DNA of 64,000 nucleotides, taken from assembly GCA_019055375.1 (NCBI GenBank), contig JAHQIW010007140.1, positions 275,120-339,119 on the forward strand, written 5' to 3'. Position numbers and translations under genes: made by a program. The notes under the pieces are model-generated. The model had not been told where the DNA came from. It was given only the letters and a program-made list of their open reading frames with translations, and ran no database searches. The stretch's first letter is position 1; every line of letters begins with the position of its first letter. Below are positions 57,632 through 64,000 of the stretch, piece by piece. Source of the DNA: Parelaphostrongylus tenuis. Taxonomy: Eukaryota; Nematoda; Chromadorea; Rhabditida; Metastrongylidae.

Positions 57632-60600
57632 ATGGAAGTGATTTTGCGCTTCCGTTTAACTTACTTGCTAATATTTGTGCAACGATGGCAATTCGTAGTC
57701 TGTGTTGGCTTTGCCGAGGAGCTGTACTGTGGTTTGGAAAACTGCTACGATGGTGAGCCTCTTATACCACTGATCTATGTGATCTACATAAGCTGGAAGT
57801 TTTCTATTCAATAATGATTCCTTCTGAATGAGGATAGTTTTCAGAGTTTTTATAGGATTTCCGACCGAATTTGAAAAGTGGTAGCTTTGGGAAGTTGAGC
57901 TGGCTTTGCTAATTGTTAGAGAGGTTTGATTTTTTTTTGAATTTATTATTTCCAGTGTTGGGGATAAATCGCGAGGAGTTTGACAGAACGACAATATCGA
58001 AGATCTATCGGGCATTGGCGAAGAAACATCATCCAGACCGAGTGAAGGATGAGGTGGGTGAGATTCGTTAGAACCCTAAACCCTTAAGATTTCCATAGAT
58101 AGGAGCGGTTTTGGATCTTCCAAAAATTGGACGACGTACACGCGCGTTTCATAAAGTTTTAGTGATTCTCTAGGTGGAAAATTCCCTAATTAAGTGAAAA
58201 AAGAAGGAAGAAAATTCAAAAGTAAAGAAGAAGTGCTATAACGAAATTGCGGATATTTAGTGTACGTACGTCCTATTTTCCAGCACAGACCGCTCTTATC
58301 TCTGGGATTTTAGTGTACTACTCTCATCACGGCCACCTACAATGTTAGTATATTATACCTTTATTTCGAGTGTTTTATTGAGACCACGCTCAAATTCAAT
58401 AGATCCTTTCATTATTATTTGAGCCAAATTGTAATGTAGTCTGGCAAGGGCTCTTGTACAGCCCGATACACGTGCTTCGTCCTTACAGACTCGTCAGTCG
58501 GGTAAAACCCGTCGTCTTTCGATCTTTTGATAGTCAGTTTTTCTCGGTAGCCCTACTCTCCCTACAGAGAGTCATCGAAGACGAACGTTTCACACTCTGT
58601 GTCAAGCGAAATTTTCACCTAACACAGAGTGTTGCGCACTCCATTGCTCTTTGGCTGGTACTTTTATCATATTATACCTTTATTTCGAGTGTTTTGTTAA
58701 GACAAGAGCCCTTACCAGACCACATGACAAGATGGCTCAAACAATAATGAAAGTCTTCGAGAACTCTCTGTAGGGAGAGTAGGGCTCCCGAGACAACTGA
58801 CTATAAAAGATCGAAAGACGACGGGTTTCTGCCCGACTGACGAGTCTGTAAGGACGAAACACGTATATCGGGCTGCCACAAGAGCCCTTTATCAGACTAC
58901 AGTGTTAGTTTTTTTTAATGTTTAGGTAATATCACGAGGTGAGTAAACAAACGTTTATTCGGCTAATGTTTCGTCGTTTTCATCTTCTTTTAAGTCTATT
59001 GGCACGATTCGATGGTCCACAGTCGATCTATGTCGTGGTTCGAGGATTCTAGAGGCCGTATCGAATCTAAACACGAACGGCTGTGGACCATTGAATCGGG
59101 CATTCGGTTCCAAAGAAGGCAAGGTCGCCGAAACTTTGTAGTCGAGTAAAAGTTCCAAATCAACCTCGTGTAAGCTTAGAAAATCTAAGCAATGTTTTTC
59201 TTCATTATATGCCTAGCTCGAGGTTTTTATAATACGATTCATTCGACAAGCTAACGTTTTCGGCGGTTTCGCTCTTCCTTAGAGCGTGGATAGATCGGGT
59301 TGTTCACAGCCCTAGTCAGCCAAATACCTCCATTACTTCAGTATAAAAAATCGCCAAGCCTTAGATTTGCATCCAGCGTAAAACAGTTTTTTCAACAAAT
59401 TCGCTACTTTTCATGAGTCTTGCACTGAAATGTCCAAGTGGAACCAACCGTGCGTAGATCACACGGGGTGCGAACTCAGTTCTCACTTCAGATAAGTCTT
59501 ATGTGATGTCTTCGCATCACCTCATGATAGCTTAGCATTCCTTCCTTCTCTTCATGTTTGGATTGATGAAAGAAAGAAAAAGCTATTCATGTCAGGCCAG
59601 AGGCTTACGGAACTTTGGTTCGGTGAAGTACAGGCACTGTATATGTAACTTTCGTTTCGAGTGTTTTCTTAAGGCCAATGCTCAATTTCAAAATGCCTTT
59701 GCAATCATTTTTGAGCCACGCATGTCAGTGGTCTGTCCAACAGGGCCGACTTATAGAGCGCGATATACGTGTTTCGATCTTGACGATCTCGTCAGTCGGG
59801 CAGTTACCCTTTCTCGTCTTTTGCTAATCCTCTGTGGGTGCTCCAGTCCCCACAGTAAGAGTTAGCGACGCGACGTTACACTCCATGAGTGAAAAACTCA
59901 CCAAACATAGAGTGTTGTGCACTCGATTGCTCGTGGCTAGTATGTTCAATATATCGTAACTTACGTTTCGATTGTTTTCTTAAGACTAGTGGAGCACCCA
60001 CACAGGATTGGCAAAAGACAAGAATGGGTAACTGCCCGACTGACGAGATCGCAAGATCGAAACACGTGTATCGGGCTCTATAAGTCAGCCCTCTTTGACA
60101 GACCACTGACATGCGTGGCTCAAAATTCATTACCAGGCATACTGTTCATGTAGTTCTATGATATAGCTAATACCACGAGGTTGATAAGAAACTTTATTTA
60201 ATTATCCATCTTGACGTCTTCGTCTTCTTCTGAGGACGATGACTCGAGATATTGGCCGAATAAAGTTTATTCATGAGCCTCGTGGTATTAGAATATCTAT
60301 AATATTGTCCTTCACTTGACCGGTTTTCGCTTAAGTTTGACTAAAAACAAACGTTTTTTCTTGGATTTCTTTCAGTTTACACAGCTATTATCTAGTTTTT
60401 ATTCGGCTAACGTATCAATGACTTCGTCTTCTTAGAAGCCGATTGATCCGAGTTGGTGGTTCATGGTCGTTCATCCTCCCGGCGTGAGTGTTCATGGTCG
60501 TATTGAGTCCAGTTTTCTGAGCGGAACACCACGAAGAAGAGAGGATGAACGCCTGTGGACCAATTGCCTAGGAAGAAGACGAAGACGTCGAAATGTTAAC

Positions 60601-62290
60601 TGAACAGTTCGGTAATTTATCTCCTTTTAAGCTATGATTCTGAAGAAGGATATAATGTTTCACTAAGTGTATCTCTATATCAGCTCATATGGTCATTTAA
60701 CTTTTCTAGGCGGCTAAAGCAGAGGCAGAAGCTCGGTTCCGTGTGATAGCAACTGCCTATGAGACTTTGAAAGACGAGCAAACGCGTTCAGACTACGACT
60801 ACTACTTGGACCATCCAGAAGAAAGGTGGGAAACGTTCGCGTTTGTTCAGCTGAATGTACTCTCTCCCAGGTCCCTAGGTTTTGAACAGTGACACTCTTG
60901 TCCCGTCCGCCTTCTAATTCTCTTAAATACTGTTTTTCTCTTTGTTTCATTGATTTTTATTTGCAGATTCTACAATTACTATCAATACTACCGTCGAAAG
61001 GTCATACCTAAAGTGGATGTTCGATTGGTGATTCTGGGAACTATCTTGTCGATCTCCTTATTCCAGGTATATCCATATATAACGACCCTCTTCCAGTTAC
61101 ACTTCAGCAATTATGGCCTACAAGAATTTAAATCTTGCCGCTCTTTATAGCAGCGCCATGATATAACCCTTCTATATCCAAGGACGCTGAGTAAAATGCA
61201 AAACTTTAAACCCAGACGAAAGTTGAACCACGTTTTGTCCACACGAAGGCGCTTGTTAACGCTGCACCACCGAAGCCAATGCTCTGCTATATCTCTATCT
61301 ATCTTAAAAATATTGCACATCACTCAGCACAAATTCTTGAATATCTGTTTTTCAAGGGTGCATGTGGCTCAGTGGTCAAAGGTGTTTGCGACGTACACGT
61401 GGTCGATAGTTCGAGACCACGGTCAAGGTTTGCCAGGCCTTCCATGTCTCCACAGCCGGTTAATCGGTACCATATTTGTTAATCGGTACCATATTGGGAG
61501 GTTAGCAGAACTGACCTGATACATCGGTAGGCCACCGCGAGTCTTTGTAAAGGCCAGACATGCATTCAATCACCTCAATGATGCTTGATCTCAAGTCGAA
61601 TGCATGGCACATCTCTCAGGGACCAATCAACACTGAGACCTTTATCCTTAACCCCTTTATTGGTATCTCAAACGTTGAGCTAGTAAATATTGATTAGAGG
61701 ACGATCAAATCTGTCCCAATTGATTAGAGGCTACGTGGAATCCATGACCCGACTTAAACTGCTTTCAGTACTACAGTGCCAAGCAGAAGTATGCTGAAGC
61801 GATAGCGTATGCTATGACTGTTGGGAAATTCCGAAACCTGGCTATCAACACGGGATTGGAGAGAAAGGTTCGTCAATTACGTCTACATTTGTCCCATAAA
61901 TATCGTACATTTCGCCAGGTTCTTGAGCTTGACAACAAGGGCAGATTAAAGAAAATTAGAGGAAAAAACAATGAGGATATAATAAGAAGTATCATCGAAG
62001 AAAACATGGACGTCAGGTATTGTTTTTCTTTTCAGTTCTAGTCAGTCAATGTCATAATGATGAGCATGGAAGACGTACCCACCACATTGCAGAGGTGGTT
62101 ATAAGAAGGAATCCTCTACGACACACCTGCTATGGCATTGCATCAAGTTCCCCTATACCTGTGTCTTTCATATATTTGTTGGTACATCAGATGGGTAGTT
62201 AAGTACTGGATAAAAGGCGAAGAATACGACGATGATGCGAAATTGTATCTCGTCAGGAAATATCTAGGCCTTAACGAGAGCCAGTTCAAT
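57632..62290 (+). CDS. dnj-2: DNAJC25-type J-domain membrane protein (3' end missing)
   Basis: Six exons are read: 57632-57752, 57956-58053, 60710-60825, 60967-61066, 61769-62016 and 62093-62290, with matching phases at every GT-AG junction. An N-terminal hydrophobic stretch (about residues 8-27, signal or anchor) precedes the family motif LYCGLENCYDVLGI. The J domain follows, with HPD at residues 66-68. Next come an aromatic YNYYQYYRRK segment, the signature KVDVRLVILGTILSISLFQ (a membrane segment), and later GGYKKE and WYIRWVVKYWIKGEEY. This order matches human DNAJC25 and worm DNJ-2, which are inferred ER-membrane HSP70 co-chaperones. Exon 6 starts in frame (GGYKKE) but its second half is in the next frame, implying a 1-nt loss near 62150. 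The 51-nt segment 61868-61918 has GT-AG ends and no stop, so it may be a tiny intron. The C-terminal exon(s) were not found before 64000. Introns 2, 4 and 6 are full of repeats. Confidence 0.88.
58335..58918. mobile_element. F1-related foldback in intron 2 (subtype)
   Basis: Left: CAGCCCGATACACGTGCTTC, CCCTACTCTCCCTACAGAGA, AACACAGAGTGTTGCGCACT. Right, inverse: CTCTCTGTAGGGAGAGTAGG, GATCGAAAGACGACGGGTTT, GAAACACGTATATCGGGCTG. It shares the CGTTTC/CTCGATTGCTC/GTTTCGAGTG core with F1 but has its own middle. Confidence 0.8.
58926..59175. mobile_element. F3 foldback in intron 2
   Basis: Ends: TATCACGAGGTGAGTAAACA on the left and CAACCTCGTG on the right. The middle has GATGGTCCACAGTCG-type and CGGCTGTGGACCATTGAAT inverse blocks. 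Both arms contain a GAAGAAG-stem-GAAAC-type block (minus at 58956-58990, plus at about 59110-59135). Confidence 0.65.
59651..60148. mobile_element. F1 foldback in intron 2
   Basis: Left: TTTTTGAGCCACGCATGTCA, GTGGTCTGTCCAACAGGGCC, GGGTGCTCCAGTCCCCACAG, GTGCACTCGATTGCTCGTGG. Right, inverse: GGAGCACCCACACAGGATTG, GGGTAACTGCCCGACTGACG, GACAGACCACTGACATGCGT. Confidence 0.85.
60158..60295. mobile_element. Short F3 foldback in intron 2
   Basis: A compact palindrome of about 138 bp: left TAATACCACGAGGTTGATAA, right TTCATGAGCCTCGTGGTATT. The left arm carries GACGTCTTCGTCTTCTTCTG, the complement of the CAGAAGAAGACGAAGACGTC hammerhead-like block (60211-60231). Confidence 0.75.
60340..60615. mobile_element. 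F3-type foldback in intron 2
   Basis: The left arm has TTCGGCTAACGTATCAATGA and CGTCTTCTTAGAAGCC, and the centre has CGTTCATCCTCCC. The right arm has inverse blocks GAGGATGAACG, CTAGGAAGAAGACGAAGACG and TCGAAATGTTAAC. It ends about 95 bp before exon 3. Confidence 0.65.
61205..61280 (-). repeat. Decayed tRNA-like unit in intron 4
   Basis: In + sense CCAGACGAAAGTTGAACCAC, CACACGAAGGCGC and CACCACCGAAGCC match the inverse of the S2 unit at 55786-55969. Its flanks (TATATCCAAGGACGCTGAGT) resemble those of the unit at the right edge (63935-64000). Confidence 0.55.
61358..61652 (+). mobile_element. S1 SINE in intron 4
   Basis: Head GTGGCTCAGTGGTCAAAGGT (A-box) and GTGGTCGATAGTTCGAGACC (B-box). Body CCTTCCATGTCTCCACAGCC, GAACTGACCTGATACATCGG. 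Tail ATGCATTCAATCACCTCAAT and CTCTCAGGGACCAATCAACA. A 21-bp AATCGGTACCATATT-type piece is tandemly duplicated at about 61463-61497. Confidence 0.83.
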
Positions 62291-62692
62291 GTGAGTATTC
62301 TCTCTATGGACTTTTTTTCTCCTCTTACTCTGATATTTAACCCTTTGCGGACAACGTGTGATCGATTTTCGCGGGCACGCGCGATTTTCCTTATTTAACA
62401 AAGAGTTTTTTCTTCATTCCAGCGAAGAATTTCAGGTTTTATGTATCACTTTGATACTCCATAATTCTCTCTAAGCGCCATAAACTTTTTGTATATAGTG
62501 AACCCTTATGTGCGAAGAAAACTGCAAGTGAGAATTGTAATTTTCTTTTCGCTTTCCCAGCGTATCATGAAAGCCTCCTCTAAAACAAAATCCAAACTAG
62601 GAGTCGCTGAGATCTGTGCTACTGAACAAGTATTAATATAAATTGATCCATTTCATCGACTATTTTTTGCCTCGCTATAAATTATTGCTATA

Positions 62693-63460
62693 TCATAACT
62701 TTCGTTTCGAGTGTTTTCTGAAGACCACAGCTCAAATTTCAATATGCCCAGCAATCATTTTTGAGCCACGCATGTCAGTGGTCTGTCAAGGAGGGCTGAC
62801 TTATAGAGCCCGATACACGTGCTTCGATCTTGCGATCTCGTCAGTCGGGCAGTTACCCTTACTCGTCTTTTGTCAATCCTGTGTGGGAGCTCCCGTCCCC
62901 ATAGTAAGAGTTAGCGACGACGAACGTTTTACACTCTGTTTTCAATAAAATCATCACCGAACACAGTGTGTTGTAGACTCGATTGCTCGTGGCTAGTATA
63001 TTCAATATATCATAACGTTCGTTTCGAGTGTTTTCTCAAAATCACAGCTCAAATTTCAATATGCCTAGCAATCATTTTTGAGACAGATCACTGATATGCG
63101 TGGCTCAAAAATGATTGCTAGGCATATTAAAATTTGAGCTGTGATTTTGAGAAAACACTCGAAACGAACGTTATGATATATTGAATATACTAGCCACGAG
63201 CAATCGAGTCTACAACACACTGTGTTCGGTGATGATTTTATTGAAAATAGAGTGTAAAACGTTCGTCGTCGCTAACTCTTAGTATGGGGACGGGAGCTCC
63301 CACACAGGATTGACAAAAGACGAGTAAGGGTAACTGCCCGACTGACGAGATCGCAAGATCGAAGCACGTGTATCGGGCTCTATAAGTCAGCCCTCCTTGA
63401 CAGACCACTGACATGCGTGGCTCAAAAATGATTACTAGGCATATTGAAATTTTTCATATA
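62693..63460. mobile_element. F1 foldback, near-perfect palindrome of about 760 bp
   Basis: Two arms of about 380 bp meet near 63085-63105. The left arm runs from TTTCGTTTCGAGTGTTTTCT through GGGAGCTCCCGTCCCCATA, CACTCTGTTTTCAATAAAAT and TATTCAATATATCATAACG. The right arm repeats all of this in reverse complement with only a few mismatches seen by eye. It is the youngest F1 copy in the window and has no transposase frame. Confidence 0.9.
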
Positions 63461-63510
63461 GTTTGAAAGAATGTTTGAAGCCTTGCCGAAGTTGTTACGT
63501 TAGAGCTATA

Positions 63511-63540
63511 CGCGTTTCGGAGGTATCGCTCCCCCATCAG
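63511..63540 (-). ncRNA. Hammerhead-ribozyme-like motif
   Basis: On the minus strand: CTGATGGG, stem GGAG, loop CGATAC, stem CTCC, then GAAACGCG. It has the same layout as the motifs at 34259 and 46698 but a different stem sequence. It is probably the end of a further degraded element at about 63480-63620. Confidence 0.5.
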
Positions 63541-63939
63541 AGGCCCACGTCCCACACTAAACCTTATTTTATAGTGGGGATGAGGAGACGTATGTGGGGA
63601 TAGCACAACGTACAATGATCTTGTGCTATCGCCACTTTTTTAGTTTATGGATCGCGGCTGGTAGATTTAAATTGATCCATCTCATTGGTTTTTTTTTAAC
63701 CTCGCTATAAACATTCAATATAGTCTGTGTTGATGTTCAAAGCCTTATCGAGGACGAAGTAAGTGATAAAATTAAAGAGATTGAAGCTCGAATGACTGCT
63801 AAATTTTGATAAAGAAGCTCTGTCCAGCAAAAAAAGATCATTGAAAGTCATGCGTTGAAATCGATGCACGCCGTCCGCAAGGGATTGAAATCTGCAATAT
63901 CCTTCTTGATATTATAGCACTGTTACGACTTCATGTCTA

Positions 63940-64000
63940 TATATATCCAACGATGCTGAATGATAGGCAAAACTTTCGACCCTAGGCGAGAATTGAACCG
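63940..64000 (-). repeat. tRNA-like unit, cut by the window edge
   Basis: TATATATCCAACGATGCTGA and GGCGAGAATTGAACCG match the flank and B-box region of the S2-like unit at 61205-61280. The rest lies beyond the window. Confidence 0.5.

Noticed and set aside
63721..63810. Last exon of the dnj-2-like gene (open stretch with residues like IEDEVSDKIKEIEARM)
   Set aside because: The residues do not match the expected family C-terminus, no good acceptor precedes it and a stop follows quickly.
1..64000. Spliced leader RNA, 5S rRNA, CRISPR array, bacterial operon or viral genome
   Set aside because: No matching sequence or layout was noticed on reading; this is not an exhaustive search.

Overview
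The window looks like nuclear DNA of a parasitic nematode, most likely a strongylid such as a hookworm. The evidence is short multi-exon genes with TTTYAG-type 3' splice sites, AT-rich non-coding DNA, and many decayed mobile elements: mariner, RTE-type LINE, GIY-YIG Penelope-like elements, tRNA-derived SINEs and foldback elements. No bacterial features, CRISPR arrays or rRNA genes were seen.

Only two cellular genes can be supported, both on the + strand. A four-EF-hand calmodulin-like gene (26201-28559, four exons, 171 codons) reads cleanly from ATG to stop and has an AATAAA signal downstream. A DNAJC25/dnj-2-type J-domain membrane protein gene (57632 to at least 62290, six exons seen) runs toward or past the right edge. 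It has a probable 1-nt frameshift in exon 6, best placed at a C run at 62150-62153. Its last exon(s) were not found.

Layout: 1-26 kb holds no convincing cellular gene. It contains a tandem duplication near 0.3-0.56 kb, diverged foldback elements (family F1: 3.8-4.4, 7.2-7.4, 8.6-9.0 kb; family F2: 11.6-12.3 kb), a mariner relic (7.6-8.1 kb), an RTE relic (16.1-16.8 kb) and several SINEs (family S1). 26-29 kb is the calmodulin-like gene. 30-57 kb is a repeat yard: S1 SINEs, two Penelope-like relics (33.3-34.3 and 45.3-46.7 kb), two tail-to-tail mariner relics (40.2-41.9 kb), three F2 foldbacks, a palindrome made of two mariner 5' ends (49.2-49.8 kb), tandem S3 SINE-like units (51.8-52.7 kb), a 1.3-kb GATAGT-type repeat (55-56.25 kb) and tRNA-like units, one with a clear 12-bp target duplication. 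57-64 kb is the J-domain gene, whose upstream region and introns are filled with F1 and F3 foldbacks, including a near-perfect palindrome of about 760 bp.

The most interesting signal is a recurring CUGANG-NN / 4-bp stem / GAAACG motif. It lies downstream of both Penelope-like relics and recurs in unrelated foldbacks. Its stem bases differ between copies but remain paired, as expected of a hammerhead-ribozyme-like RNA. All assignments were made by eye; repeat boundaries are usually good to about 10-30 bp.
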